Notes: generated from the sequence alone by a model not told the origin. A stretch of DNA of 64,000 nucleotides from Nemopilema nomurai (GCA_003864495.1 ML133502.1:1054001-1118000); one strand, 5' to 3'. Positions 48,401 through 63,200 are shown, counted from the stretch's first letter. Translations and numbers: made by a program.

Positions 48401-50167
48401 GTATTCAATGAGCTTTTCAGTTCCCCTATGAAGAAGGCCAATATGGGGGTCTGCTCTCTCTACGACCTTCAAATAAATTGAATCATAAGTACAAATAATG
48501 ACACACAAAAAATGGACAGTGCTTGGGTATCAGGCAATTTCCAGAAACAATGGCAACTAGATTGTTACATTAAATTTTCAAGTTTACATTTATTATATAA
48601 ATTTGAAAAAAATATAATTTTGATGATCATGAAAAATTGAAACGGTTCTTACCTCTCCACTTAGCTCAAGGACAAGTCGAAGGACACCATGGGCAGCAGG
48701 GTGTTGAGGCCCAAAGTTCAATGTGATGTTTGTGACTCCTTTTTCAATAACAAGCTCTGAAAACAAGAATTTAAACAGCCAATTTAGGATTTTTGAAGTG
48801 ATGTGCACTGTCAACCTTCAGACACTGTAAAAGTATTGTGCATTAGAAAGAAACAAAAGCGTCTTTATATTGAATAATAAAAATGTGTTGTTAACAGACT
48901 AAAAATTAAATTGAAAAGTCATGGCCAAATTTGCATAAAGTCTGTTTACACTATACATTGATTTGGGGGTCAACACCAAGCAAATGCAATGAAATCTTGA
49001 TACAACAAACCAAATTGGAGACCACATTTAAAATTTTGGGGTCTTATTTGCTCGGTACACATTTACCTTAGACTCTATTTTTCTTTAATGCTAAAGATTC
49101 CTTCATGATGTGACTATCAAATTATCTAATATAAGATCTTAATATGTTGTTCCTTGTAATTTAATCTTTATTGTTATTTATGATTGTATCTTAACAACTA
49201 ACATGGTGTTTCTTGTAATTAATTTATTTGTGGCTTTAAAAAAGGTTTTGATTTGATTTTATTTGCATAATTTAGCCTTTTCTTGCATTTAGCCTCCTGT
49301 GTCCTTTTCTTGCTCTGGATAGCACAGTAGAGGTAACAAGCTTGTCTTTTTCAAGCTTTTTATATTGAGGAAAACTTACAATACCTAGTAGAGTTGCAGA
49401 AAAACATTAAAATAATCATCAGAAAATTCATAACATTAAGCATTTGACTTTTCAGGGTGAAAAGAGTGATGTTCATATGGAAAACTAATAGGCTTACCTT
49501 CTTCACCCCACTTCGCGGTAACCTCATCCGGGTAATACACAGCTCCGGTATATTCTGAAAGTTCACCAGGGTACTTTGGTCTCTCTATCTGTTTTAGAAT
49601 CTCTTCCTTGGGAATTTGTGTAATGGATCTGTTAAAGAAAATGGCTTTAATGTACTAGGGAACTTTGAAACATAAACTTACACAACAAGAGAGGCATACT
49701 TTGCTGCCAGAAAATGGATGACTTTTGAAAAACCTTCAGTGTTCTTTGCAACCTTTACTCTAGCAACCAACAAAATCAGAAACTCTACCTTTGCATTAGT
49801 TGCATAACTTTCAGGTATAAATACTATGAGCCAGTCATCATTCAAGTTACTATCCAAAATAATAGAAGATAAAAGCATTGAATATTAGTTGAGATAATAT
49901 GTGATGCGTTGCTTGCAATAGCAGATGATTAGCACTGAATGGACAGAGAAGTCCAGTTTAACCAAAAACAACTTTGCAACCTTGATGAAGGACTTAATAA
50001 CCGAAGCCTTTCGTGCACTATCTTCATCCGCGAAACATTAGTAAAAATCAAAAATTCAGTGTAAATTGTTACCTTGACGAAACCAAAGGTAGCGCATTTC
50101 TAAAATAAGCGGTAACTGTCGGCAATCGACCAATGTTTCTGCCAAACGAAGAGATCAACGACGCCAT
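42451..50167 (-). CDS. NDUFS2: NADH dehydrogenase (ubiquinone) iron-sulfur protein 2, 49-kDa subunit of complex I
   Basis: Mitochondrial complex I core subunit that helps form the ubiquinone-binding site; 469 aa (human 463). Exons: 50167-50073, 49628-49498, 48756-48653, 48466-48386, 47967-47847, 47665-47553, 47201-47127, 46740-46663, 46432-46347, 46188-46069, 45507-45456, 44706-44629, 44300-44205, 43694-43611, 43119-43062, 42488-42451. The N-terminus is an Arg/Ser-rich mitochondrial presequence ([16 protein letters not shown]). Hallmarks: [14 protein letters not shown] with the quinone-site His, [11 protein letters not shown] with the likely quinone-site Tyr, [42 protein letters not shown] and the C-terminus [12 protein letters not shown]. 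Splice phases agree throughout. Introns 10 and 12 start with GC rather than GT. Introns 11 and 15 hold tandem arrays with CACGTG. Confidence 0.97.
42551..42655. repeat. 24-bp tandem repeat, about 4.4 copies, in NDUFS2 intron 15
   Basis: The unit is close to TGCACGTGAACAGGCACGTG followed by ACGA or a variant. Six intact CACGTG palindromes occur. The array starts 63 bases from the last coding exon, on its intron side. Confidence 0.92.
45249..45444. repeat. 28-bp tandem repeat, seven copies, in NDUFS2 intron 11
   Basis: Seven head-to-tail 28-base units beginning AAATCACGTGCAACG and ending GAATTGC, nearly identical. Units 5-7 have CAATG instead of CAACG, and unit 5 has CGCGTG. The array ends only 11 bases from the donor of the 52-nt exon at 45507-45456. 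Confidence 0.97.
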
Positions 50168-50579
50168 GTTAGCCTGGAGGATGGATCTACAAGTAATCTC
50201 GTTTCCGTGCGAAACCTCGTTCAAACGATCTGGTACATTGTAAATTGATACACTGGCCTTTTTTCGGCTAATTTTCAAAATCTTGGTAAATTTGAAACTG
50301 ATCGGCCGGAAGATTGATTTGCTACCTATTATTTTGCCGAGCCTCGATATTTCTAAAAATTTTCGATTTTGAGCCTAAGATTATTCTTAAATCATTCTTG
50401 CCCAACAGAAGGTTTAAATTCGCCCTAGATCATAGAAAAATATTAAATCTTTTCTAATGTGTTGCTTCATCATCAATTTCAACAAAAACAAACACACGCA
50501 CACACACAAATTCTTGTATAAAAAAGTGTATGATGTTGAATTGGATTTTTCAGAAATTTCGCATATCCATTTCTATTTA
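50168..50579. promoter_or_regulatory. Upstream region of NDUFS2
   Basis: The promoter of NDUFS2 should lie here or close by. Apart from a CACACA-type stretch at about 50492-50508, no specific motif was seen. Confidence 0.3.
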
Positions 50580-51283
50580 CACTACCGTTCAAAAAGTCTT
50601 GGGAAGATTCGAAGTTTTTTAAAAGGCGCTTATGTTAAAAGCTTTAAAAAACATCCATTTGATCCTCTCTTATTAAATACGACAAACGGATATTTCCATG
50701 AAACTTTCATAGGACATTGTTCATGTTTCGAAGTATTTCAATTTTGCACATTATTCGAAAAAAATTAACCGTAAAATTTTTGTAGGCCAGAAACATGAAC
50801 ATGGAGGTTATCAAACGTCGTGAAATATCATACGAGAAGCATCTGGAAATTATCTGGAAGTAATGGTAAAAGCTATCAAGAAACTGCATCAATTGTGGGC
50901 TGCTCAATAAATGCAGCTTTCGCTGTATGCAAAAAATGTTCTTTAAATTTAGAACCGTAAAAGATTTGCCAAGGGTTGGCAGACCGAAGAAGTTCCAGAC
51001 GCCAAGACATGAAAGGTCTTTATTGAGAGATCAAAAACAGGATACATCTTGATTAATTTGCTAGAAGGTCAAAGCGCAGAGGTTGCAAATTCTGATAATT
51101 AATTGTAATCAATAAATAGAGCTGAGATTTTGCAACTTGTTGATGCTTTTACTGCGTTATTTAGATCATCTTAAAGGATGATAGGAGTGTTTCAAAAGAT
51201 ACATTTTTGATCGCCTTAAATTGTTTTCATTCGCCAAAAAATTCGAAACTTCGAATCGTCCCAAGACTTTTTGAACGGTAGTG
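50580..51283 (+). mobile_element. Internally deleted Tc1/mariner element
   Basis: Inverted ends CACTACCGTTCAAAAAGTC and their reverse complement GACTTTTTGAACGGTAGTG are flanked by TA on both sides, the target duplication of the Tc1/mariner superfamily. The inside, about 50794-51053, shows the N-terminal helix-turn-helix part of a Tc1 transposase in broken frames (NGKSYQETASIVGCS, then TVKDLPRVGRPKK). The catalytic DDE region is absent, so the 704-bp element cannot be autonomous. Confidence 0.88.
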
Positions 51284-54200
51284 TATTAACATCCCTCTAA
51301 TACTTAATATAATGCAACAAGTATTCCCCTCACCTCTAGTTTCAAATTTCAGAAAATCTAAGTATTTCAATATATTATGACCCCCTCCCCCAATTTAAGG
51401 TTTTTTAAAAAGGATGCCAACCCCCTCCTTATAGGTTGCAGGAGATGGAAGTCATTTTAAATGTTATGTATTTTCTTGAAGGCGACTTCTTTTGACAATC
51501 TTGATCGGTGTGTCACCAGTTGTCACAATTGCTTCCTGCCCCTTTCAGCCAATCTCAATCACTCTGGGACAGGTGCAACGTCTGTCACTCTCGAAGTGTC
51601 ACTTGATCATCTGGATTTCGACTGAACAGGACTTTGTTTGACAACACCGTTCTGATGTCTATTAGAAGAAAAACGGATTCCGAAATCATGGAACCAGCAC
51701 CGGAAAGCCGAACCACACGCAAACGTGAAATCAGACATTTGAAATCACAAGAAAACTGATTGAAGCCGGGAGACCGTAGGCAATATGCATAAATTTTTAT
51801 TCAATGACGGCGTGTCCTAATATCCTCACGGGTTTGCCGTGTCAATAAGCGTTGGCGACAGTGGACCCTTTTTCACTATCAGTTCCTTTCATGGTCCATA
51901 CAAAACATTTGCTCCCACCATAGTTGTTGATTAAACCAGTATCTTCCCCTTCTGTCTTTCCATGTCCTATGCATATACATGTCCTAGTACATATTATCAC
52001 GTGGTTATGATATCTTCTTGGAATTTTGCTGGTCGATGGCAGTGTTTCTAGTTTCTAAACCTAAATTTTTTTCAAGGAAAGGTAGCTTTTACCTCGACTA
52101 AACCCATAAAAACCACTGCTTGTAGAAACTCAAATGATCTGGAGATGGCACCACTAAGAGAGGTCATTTTTAGTACACCGATCGAGTTCTTCAATATGGT
52201 AATGATTGATGACAAGCTACCACAAATTTGTAGTTGGCTTACTTTTAATCAATTTTGTATAGCCCAAATCCTACCAAAAACTAATAGAGGAAATGCAAAG
52301 GTTGATTTGATGCTTCAAGCCCGCTGCCTGCTGCAGTTGAAAGTTTATTAAGATTTAAAAACATAGAGCTTCACTTTCCCATCACTTTAAAACAGACAGC
52401 AGTAGTAAAGCTCTGCCTTGTGCCACGTCATCAGCGCTTTTAGTAAAGACTCGCGTGCATTCCAGATAGATCGCTTTTAAAACCGTCACATAGATCATTG
52501 ATTCCTAAGCCTATGTTTTCATTACTCCACTTCACATAGAACTTTGCATGTGCGATATCGCCGATGTTAATATTACAAGGCATAAGCTTTAGGAAGCATA
52601 TTTCCACGAAGAAGACCAAATTTCGTTAACATAATCCACCAAGAGTCGTAATCTTGGATGAATATCTCTGTTTGCTCTAATCGCATGTAATCCTTAAAAT
52701 TGGGTCATGCTTTATTTCTTTAGACTTCATATCATGGGGAATACAACCCCCTATTGGAGTAATGACACAAAAATGTCACGAAGGATTATTATTGTGGTTC
52801 CTGTAGGCTTGGCTGCACGTTTTTGGATACTTCGATGGCACAAACGATCAAATTAGAGACAAAAGATTACGCTTTGCCTGTTATACCTGTTCTGGCCTTC
52901 TCTTTCTAAGTAAAAGAAGGATCGAAAAGTTTAGTAATATATATTCAACTCAAGCAGATATATCAATTAAAGCTAGATTTTTTTCTCGTATAGCCTTATT
53001 TTCAGTGTCACTTGGCTGAGTTGGTGATGTCAAGGAGCTGATCTTTACGCCAAGTCAAAAGAAAAATTTCGCACATAACCAAATTGGAATTACGGACGGA
53101 GCGTTTGATTTCTGCGTAATTGATAATAAAATGCAACGAGGATAGGCTGTGGACAAATCGAGCAACAGTACGGACTCAAGGCCCTACAGACACTTTTGTT
53201 TTGCAGCGATGAATCAGCATATAATTGTTTGTAAAGTCAAACTTTGCGTTTGTGCAGAGCTTGACAGGGCTGATATCTCTCCTTGATGTGTATGGCTTCC
53301 TCTGAGTGAAAAATAGTGGAAAGGTTTTTTGTGCCCCTTGAAAAGAAGGCTCGATGATTGGCTATAGCACAGCTTATCGTGGGCCCTTTAACATCATGTC
53401 ACGTGGTTTTTGATCTACAACTAGACATTAGTTTGGTTAGCCTTTGATCACATCTACATTCCCCAGTAGAGTGTCTGATTATATGAAGATATGAAGAGTG
53501 TTCAAAATATGAAGAAATTACTTTTCCATGCTTCTGTGCTTTTTTGCAGTATGATGAACCTGTTCAACAAAGATTTCCATTGCACCTGGTTAAGATAGGC
53601 GAGGGATATGATTTTGCTAAAAAACATGAGCATTTTCCTAAGGTTCCCTCTTATTTAGTAGCTTTGCTGTACGGGGTGGGGGGGGGGGGGGTACATATAT
53701 CAATCTAGTTCAAGGGGAATCTGTTATTATCTTGGAAAGTCATCATTTTCATAAAATGGTGTAGTCGAACTGCAAATTATTTGTTTGAAATGCAAAGGCC
53801 ATGTTCGGTGTACCTCATGGATTCGTGCTTGGGCCTTCTGCGTTGCCATGATTCCCTAGTGCCTCCACCAGTACACAACGCATCTTTAGTGACTAGCTAG
53901 TAAAACTATTTGCTTATTATCAAGTTTACGTTGATTGATCATCAACAAAGAATGTGACACACAAATATGAACCCTTTGGGATGGATTCGTTTCTTCATGC
54001 TTCTTCATCCTTACAGCACGAAGCTCTGTTCTCCTTGCCTCGTTTTCGTGCTGCAGTTCAAAAGTCTGGCGGCATACCTTGCCTTTAGGACACTGGCAAT
54101 ACTGGGAAGAGAAATTCAGCACGAGGGAGTGAAAATAAATAAATTCATGGGGAAGAAACGAATATACAACCACCAACAATGATAAATGCTCCAATTGGTT

Positions 54201-57200
54201 ATATTCAAATGAAATTGGAGTTGTAAGTAGAATTAGCTACGCTACTCGCATATTTGCTTATTTTTATTCCTTCGACAATGCTCGGTTATTATTTTTTTCC
54301 GCTTCAATTATGTGGAATTTTAATGTGGAAAGTGGGTATGTGGCGGGTTTTTCCTTAAATAGGCAATATCAGCTATTCTAGCTATAATTAAAAAACTACG
54401 CTTACTTCATGCCTGATGCAAGTAAAATTTAATTGCCATGCTTTACTTAGGCTTCTTGCCTTGTAATAGGCCCTCACTCTTGGGGCTTGAACTCTGTAAA
54501 ATTGTTTGGCTGCCAGAGCATGCAAATGCGGCTCCTTAAATTCCTGCCAAATAACAATCGATGAGACAGGCCTGATATTATACCGTTTTTAGCTCTTTTC
54601 ATGAGCTTCCAGTCCTGAAAAAAATTACAAAATTCACATTGATAAAACACAGTTCACAGGTGCGTAAGGTCATTTTGGATTTTTAAAGCTGAGTGGTTTC
54701 ATTGCAATCCACCAGAATCAAAACACAAGAGGGAGAAGGACAAGTCATGGCTTCCATGCTCATGTAGAACTTGGGGCGAGTGTTCATTTAATGCTCATTC
54801 CTGAATCAAATTGCTGAATAAGGGCCTAGGTAAGTGTTCACGGTGTGCCGAGACTTAAACGTGATCCAGTTTGCCTAAAACTATTGTTTTCTCGTCGTCA
54901 CTGTGAGATGTAGAGTGCAAACAAACGAATCTCGAGGAAACATCAGCTTAGAATATTCACTAATCTTTTCAAACAGCCAAAGTAGTCTTCAAGAGAACAA
55001 ATTATTCGGTCAAAAGGTCAACAAAACAGCACCTAAGATTCTAACCAACCTTTGGAAGGAAAGGATAATTAGAAGAAGGTTCCCAGCTGAAAAGGCTACC
55101 AAACACTCTATTTTGATGCTTTAAAAATGTTTGCAAGTTGTTATGGCAATGAAGGGGCGTACTTGCTAAAGACAGACGTAAACGTAAGAAAAGTGAGGTT
55201 ACATATAATATATCAGTTCGTGTTGATACTCTCGTGGAAATGTAGGACCATCTCGCTTATTAGAAAACCTTGAAGTAAAAATATACGATGGCTCGGATTG
55301 TCCATAAAGGTTGCGAAGCGCAGTCAGTGGGAACCCAATTCGTTTCAACAACCCTTTGAAGCTTTTGTTGATCAAAATTACAACCGATGAGCTTATCATC
55401 CTATTCGTTTTCGAACATTTAAGTTCGTCATTTATTGCGTAACAGCTTCTGCGAATCGTACATGGCTTTAGTTTTCCATCATAATTCTGCTCTTGAAGAA
55501 TTCGCCAAAATTTGTTTATCTACAAACATTGAGAAAAATAATGTAGATACTTTGAGAGTAGAAATAATTCCCCTAATGCAGTGTTGATGCATTTTTAAAT
55601 AGAAAATCATTGAACGACAAATAAAATAATCTAGAGTGGAGGGCGAAAACTCCAATTCGTAAGAGCAGCGTAAAGTTGAAAACTATCAAAAGTTGCATTT
55701 TGTTTCAACTCTATTGTCTTGGGCTATAGGCTCTTTTAAGTGTTTTTTAATATCATACATCAGGATCTTTTTAAGTAGCCTTTGCTTCTATGGAGTTTTG
55801 TAAGAGTAGGGAATCAAAGGCACAATAGCAGTTGCGGTTTAGGTCTTTAATCATCTAAAAAATTTGCACCGCGTGAAACAACGTCCCTTGTGACATTGCA
55901 TGCCCCAAAACTCTGCCCCCTTGGGGCTACTGCTTACAGAAACCCACACAAGAAGGTTTCAGATTGTCAATGGTACAAAGGACGAAGGTTATCTCCAGCG
56001 GGTTTAATTTCCATTTTTCGATGAGAAGTGCAGGCTTTGATGATGAATTTCTGTCGCTTCTTATCGCGCGCGTTCTGCTTTCACTGTGTGCAAAGTCTTA
56101 TCCGTTTGATCATTTGTCTAGAGGCCTCTGACTCGAGATAATAGTAATTGCATTAGGCTTATCTCTTTTGGTAGCTCTAATGTTGGTTTATCCAGGGTTT
56201 GTCTTCGGCCAGCTTTACATCAGTTTAGAACAGTTAATTTGCGATCATTATCGTTTGATATTCATGCCTTTAATGACCGTGAAATTCACGTTCAAAGTAT
56301 GAGACCCGGCTTTCAGGCATTGAGTCTTCTATTTTCTGTTTTACTTGTGGTTCAAGAACAAACAAATCGTGAATAAACTTCTGCCAAACGAACGTTGCCC
56401 TGTCCATCATCCTGGCATTAATTTTTTTCCTTGCTTCTAACTGCCTTGTTGTGGCTCATGATTAGTTGGTTATATTCTCAGAAAGCCGTCGTCTTTTTCT
56501 GCAAGTGAAAGCAATTATGTTTGTACTATAATTGCATGACTTATAATCATACTTGGCACGTCACCTGGCATTAGTCACTTGCCTTCCGCCTTGGTAAGGC
56601 ACCCAAAATATTTTGCAAAATACGTTTGGATCAAGACAAATCCTTCTTGCCCCGTCCAGCTAAGTTTCAGTTCAGTTTCATTCCATTTCAAAATTCACAC
56701 AACATACAAGTTCCATTACAAAATACATTAAATACAATGATGCAGATATAAAACAAACGATAAGAACATAGTGTCATAGTCACACTAGGGAGTCTATTCT
56801 TAAAGCTTCTTCTGCTACCGTCTTCTGCCTCGAGGCATACTACAGTCATATAGCTATAGATATGACTATCTAGGCCATAAACACTCAAAGAGTAAATCAG
56901 CTGGCAATGACTAATTCTATTGCTATGTCGGTACATATTATTTAAATGAGATATCATTATTATACTGACCGTCTCAAGGCCATTTCAAAATAGATCCGCT
57001 GAGCAGCAGCATAGTTGCGTGCTGTCGTCGCGAAGGAGCCAGCTATTAATAGAAATTCATTCTGAATGATAATACTTGAATGTAAGCTGGATTTGTCTTT
57101 CGTTTCACGTCTTCCAAAAAGCAGTAGGCTGTTGTCAGAGACTCAACAATGCTTTGAGGTTGTGACCAGCGAATCTGTCCGCTGTTGCCAGCTCAAATAA

Positions 57201-60200
57201 TAAAGCTAATCATGTTTGTCTATTATAATATCCTGTGTTTGATATTATTCTTCGTAAACGCGAACTAGACGTAAAACTATATCCAGCGACAAAACCTAGG
57301 CCTTTGTAAGCGCTGGACTACCTCTTCATACTGTTTAATCCTCGTCAAATCCAAATATGACAAGCTCCCTCCTACTCTCTTCAACCAGGAGCAGGGTTAC
57401 AAAGGATGTGTATTTCTTTAGCTTTACTGTGCGTCAAACTTTAAGCAAAAGGATTTCGTTTTGCCCAAGTCGAACAACACAAACTGCGTGGAACGGCCAA
57501 CTAGGGTGGCCTAAGTTGTGTTCCTCCGCAATTCAGGTAAGCCGAGATAACATGTTTCCTGCCTGGATTTAAATCTGAGATTTAATAATTTCCTGTTTAA
57601 GTGTAACAATATCTTCACACTAAGAAATCATTAGTTTCCAAAAATTCAAGTAGCAGTACCTTCATTTCGAATTCTTCAAAGCGGAAGAAAAAGTGAATGG
57701 CCATTTCAGCCAAGAACTGAAAAAATTATAAAGTTTGCTGTATAAATTCTGAAAAATTTCCCTGGTACCAAAAATAATATGCTATAGAGTTTTTGACTTT
57801 TAAAAGCCAACAGTTATCTTATGGAGGATGCCAATCTTTGACGGCAATACTTAGCCATGCCACAATATTCTTAGAACGGTTCTTCATGTAAGACCCTTCT
57901 TACCTTTGGACTACTTTTCGATCACTTTCTCATCGAGTTCTCAAATGTCCAGATGTATTTAAAAGTGAAGAGGTGCGCCACATCCCTTCAAAGGTCCTAT
58001 GCATTGCAATATTGAAGGTACTAGCCCTTGCTTGAAAGGAACTTGAGATAATAAAAACTCTTCCCTTCATCTCCTGGCACAGGCTTTATTTTTGTATATG
58101 GTTCCCTCCTTAAGCCATTTAATAGACCAATAAACGATTTTGAAATTACTTCATAACGTGCTCAAAAATATTTTCTAAGTAAAGTTGTGCTCTTTTCAAA
58201 TAGAACTGTGTGGATTTGAAAGAATAATAAACTTCACGGTCTTAGGTATTAATTTCAAGACCATGTTTAGCTTTTATGAAATTGGCCTAAAGAGCCTATT
58301 CTTGGTTACGCCTATTCCCTTATAATTGTCTTTTTCAAATCTCCCAAATTTCGATAACATTCCAGGCGACATCAATTAACCTAGAAATTTATGAGTTCTT
58401 AAAACATTCCTGTCTATGGCAAATGCTGGAGGAGACTTTTGGCTGATTCTTTTTCAGTTATTGATCAAAAAATGATCTCTGTCGGCCGAGGGCGTTTGAA
58501 ATGCTAAGTTTCTTCCGTTTTTAAACACTGATAAACGCAAATGTAACCTTTTTTAACGCCAGGCGTTTTTCTTGCATCTTCTTCTCAACAATGGCCTAAC
58601 ATTCGCTTTCTGTTTCCTGAAAAGCAAAATTCAGACCCTCTTGCTTTTTGAGTCTTATAGAACTTTCAAATGAAAAAATAGTTCAGAAAGTGTTGTCATC
58701 CCTTCTGATTTGACGATATCCACCCCTTTTGGGGCTGGCCCCGGTCACTCCCTACCAATCATCACCGTATAAACACTTGGCACAACTACCCCATGTGTAT
58801 AACTCACCCCTGTAGTAGGCAACCGCCCCCTGTTTACAACTGCTCATGACGATGACTGTCTCCCTTATTAATTCCCCATGCACGAAATGTCTCGGGTCGG
58901 ATGGGTTGAAAAGATATTGTTGCTGTTAAGGGACTGGAATTTTAATTAACAAGAGCGAATCAGTTGACATATCGGAAAGTAACAATTAGGTACCGTCTAA
59001 AGGCCCCAACAACAGACAAACTTCATAATTGCGCCATGGCAGCGGGCACATTGCAACGCAACGACGCACCGCCCGGGTGGGCCGATTAGAGCGAAAATAT
59101 GATTGCTGTTTCGATCACGTGATCGTTGCATCCGGGATGATAATTGGCCTATGGAAGAAAACATTTTGAATGGCAAAGACTCTGAACTACCCTAACAATA
59201 GCTACTTAAAAAACTTTGACCATGAATTTTTGACTAATTCTAAAAGCCATAGCATGGACGAGTCCCTCGGAGATTGCCGGATATTGCCACGCATGCTCTG
59301 CAGGCTCATATCAAGCGAAATGCCATCTATGGAGCAACGTGTGCTCTTTAGAGCAATATTTAGAGATTTAGCGTGCTTAATCTCAGAGTCTTAAAGTACA
59401 AAAATTGCTGCAGCTCAAGATTTGGTTCTGCGCCTTTGACAAACAAGGCATTAGCGGAAAGTCGCTCTACAGCCATCGCTAAACCAAGTTATCCACACAC
59501 TGCACAGTTAATTGAACAAATCTGACAAAATATTAATTTCAGCTTATTGTGTTTGCAATTGATATTGGTCGTCACAAGGGTCTCGTTATTACGCGGCATT
59601 ATTAATGACGGAGAAGAAAAGTTCGCAGGCGAAGTGTTTGTCGTGGGCATTCTTTGGTATGTCCATCTGGGAAAAAATCCCCTCTGTTTATAATCCCCAA
59701 TGTTAATTTTTTTTTAAATTTCCTTGAAAAATCTTGAAAACATAGTGTAGAATCTGGTTTGAACAAAAATGTTGATCGAGAAAAGTTTTTATAAAATTTG
59801 CTTGTATTACAGTTAGGAAGTATTACAATTACTATAATGTTTGTCATTATCTACTGCAAGACCACTCCAAATGTACTCTTTTATGGAATGTTCCTTTCTT
59901 CTGACGATTCCTTGCATCAGATGTGCATGCGTTTAAGGAAATATTATCTTCTTGCTCATCTAGAAGCATCGACTTCTACCTCAATTCTACCAAGTGTAGC
60001 ATGTCCTTGGCCTACAAATGCGAACATGCAGATATAAAGTCAGACGAAACTATACATGGTTAAAGACCTTGTACTGTTAGAGAAGGATCCTGCTTCGAGT
60101 CTTTCGCGTAAGTAAGTGGATAAAATCTTCTCTAATTGTATTTCTGGACTCAGCCTATTTGATTGCATTTTTGTCACATATTTCAATTTTTGTTTTGGCT

Positions 60201-63200
60201 AAAGTCTTTGCTGTTTTATCTTGACAAGGTTTCAAAAGTCTGAACGATGTTTTCGAAAGTCAGGATATACCTTTAGCCGGCTAGAGCACCTAATGCTAAT
60301 CAAACTCGTTTAAAAGGAATCCTTGCTGTTTGTTTTTGAAGGAGAACTTCAAACTGAGATTAATAACAGTGCTCAAAATGGTCTTATTTGAAAGATCAGG
60401 GACCTTACGCCGAAGCTGTCCCATCTTAAGTCTTATCAAGGTCTTATTCTCTTCATAAAGGGCAATGAATCGGGCTGGTGTTCAAAAGATTGCTTCCCTC
60501 TAAAGTCAGAATGAGAAGGCTGCAAGAGTGAAATTAAGAAGGTTAGTTGATGTAGATTACTATATAGGAGATGAATAGAGAAAGATAATCTGTCTAGGCT
60601 AGATTGTCTTAGAATTGAAGTCATGAAAATATGCCGGCGAGGGAATATTACATATTGATTTCAGTAACCACCAACAGTCCCCAGACCATTGGTTTAAATC
60701 TTTCAGTGGATTCATTTCGGCAAAGTTTACATGCAGTTCAGGTATTGTCTAGGGTTGGACAGTATTAGACGTAAACAAACCGGCTCTGTGCTGACAGCAA
60801 GACAGTGAAAGCTCTGCTTTGAGACAAGACGTTCCAAGGAGGCAAGCTTACTGCGCGACTTTCTAAACTTCAAAATCTCTACTGTCTGCCGGTGTATTCT
60901 CTGGCCTAAATCCTCCCAATCGTCTTTCTTAATGCTTAAAGAATATACCAGACGTTTCGGCTAGAAGAAACATAGGGTACAAAAGGTGACGTATTTTCCA
61001 CCTTAGACAAATTGCTACTGTCTTAGGAGCCTTGTCATGGAACGTTGCAGGACAAATACTGTTCTTGTGATAAAAATATCTTGTAAGAAATTTCCGCATT
61101 GAAATAGCAACAATGTTGGCACGAGCCTTTCGTCCTTTCAGGGTTTAGGTAGAGTGGGATTGAAAGAAAATAATCGGCTTCTATTGTTAATCTTCACAAT
61201 CCCTGCAATGTTTTGAATTCTCGCATACACATGCTGCCTTTTGCATGCCTTCCCGACACTTTGCCAGATTTTAGAACACACACCGGGCACTTGTCTTCGT
61301 CAAACTCGAAAAGTGAGCAATGCCTGATATCAAAGATTGAAAATCATCTAAGAGAATGTCAGTGATCTACAGAAATAGGCCATTTTGTTCACATTATCGC
61401 AGATTTCACGCCCAATCCTACCCCACTCGCTGTTGTTCTCACAACAGAGGCGAAAGAAGCTCTCCTTTAGGTGATCCCATCGTATTTGCTAATTAACAGC
61501 ACATTTTCATGAAAGAGTATCGTGGAAAACGAACAATTAAGTGAGCACATGACGAAAATAAATTAGCTAACAGCAAAAAGCTACCACCAGCACCCACCAA
61601 CCCAAGCTTTACTGTTGATGAGAAGACATGAAAAGTTGTTTTTCTTCTTTAACATTTACAGCAGCCTTATGGGTGCTTTCTCCTGATCAAGCTTTTCAAC
61701 TTGACTTGGCATTACTGCTGCATATTTCTCATTCAATGTACCACCGTATCTATTAGAAAGGAATAACAGAGTAATCGCTTTATCTTTGATCATTAATGGA
61801 GCTATTCGAAATCCCTAAGTATGTTATCGCGAATATCAGTTTCGCACATCGCCTTGAGCAGACAATCCTGGAGTAAACAAAGAAATCTACTTTTCCCTTG
61901 ACACTGGATAGTACAAAGTCAATCAGATCATACCTTTCCACGTCATTCATTCGTTTAGCTCTGCGACTTTTGTCAGCTCCTTAAACAATTACATACGGCT
62001 GTACCTTACCAGAATGACATGTTGCACCAAAAGTTGTTTATCTGTTCTGAAGTCATGGAAGTCCGTTTTCGTCAGACCACTTTTAACCTTCTAAAACTGG
62101 CGACAAGGCTACGTAAATAGAGTTTGCAATGCGAAGAGTTTTAAAGCTATAACTTGGAAAGATTAATAATTTGACAATCGATAACAACTTTCTATATATT
62201 TGAAGTCGAAATATTCTTTTTCTGCAAACATTGTCTAAGGAACCGATGGGGCCGTTCAAACTCACGCAAACAAATTTTCAGTAAAAAAATCATTCATTTG
62301 GGACTATTTATTCCAATATAGCCTTATAAAGACATCTCAAAATACCATTCTCTCTAATAGGTTTAAAATATCTTCTAGTGTAGTCTAAATAAAACAGAGA
62401 TTTTGAAAACTGCTTTCAAATCGTTTCTCTGTTTGAATCAACTTGCGATGTCTAAGTTTCTCTAATCGAATCAGCGAGACCACTGTTTGATTTAAACGTG
62501 CCTGTTACCTTTGGATCCTAGTCCGATTTTGTTTGCGTCCCTTCCGCTCATAAAATCGCGGATTAGTTCTTTTATCAGTGATCGCTGTGCGCTATTGACG
62601 CCCGAATCTTTGCCGTCCGCCGCACGCCTTTTCTCACGCGTTTGCGACGATCCGAACAAAAAGCAATTCTAACTGCGAAGGGACCTCGATTCATCCTTGA
62701 TTTCGCTTCGGCCAGGATTCGGCCCGCAAATCAATTAATTTCAAAGATTGCTCTGATAAGGACCACGTTTGGCGCAGGTCCTCCTTTCAGGTGGCAAAGA
62801 AGTTTGTCCAATTGATTGGAATTTGATCTGGCAATTAATTAATTAGAAGTGACTAGAATAAGGCAGGAAATGGTTGTTCTTTCTAGTCGATATATCATGT
62901 GTCTTTGGGGTACGACTACCGCCTTTAGCCTGCCGACCGACTAGGCCATGCTTTCTTACCATACAAACAAGCCCTTTGATGACCAGAAACTGTATTCATA
63001 GCCGTGGCTAGAAAGAGACAAGTTGTCCATTGACCTAGCCCTGCTTCGTAAGGACCCGAACAGGCTAAACAAAACTCTTTAAAAAAAGACCAGCAAAGGG
63101 CGGAAAAAGTCACTTTGTTGATTAGAGTTAGGAAGAAAGATGCAACTCATTAAATTTCTTGTTGAGATGCGAAATTTCAAACGCCAGATTCCAAACGTGA

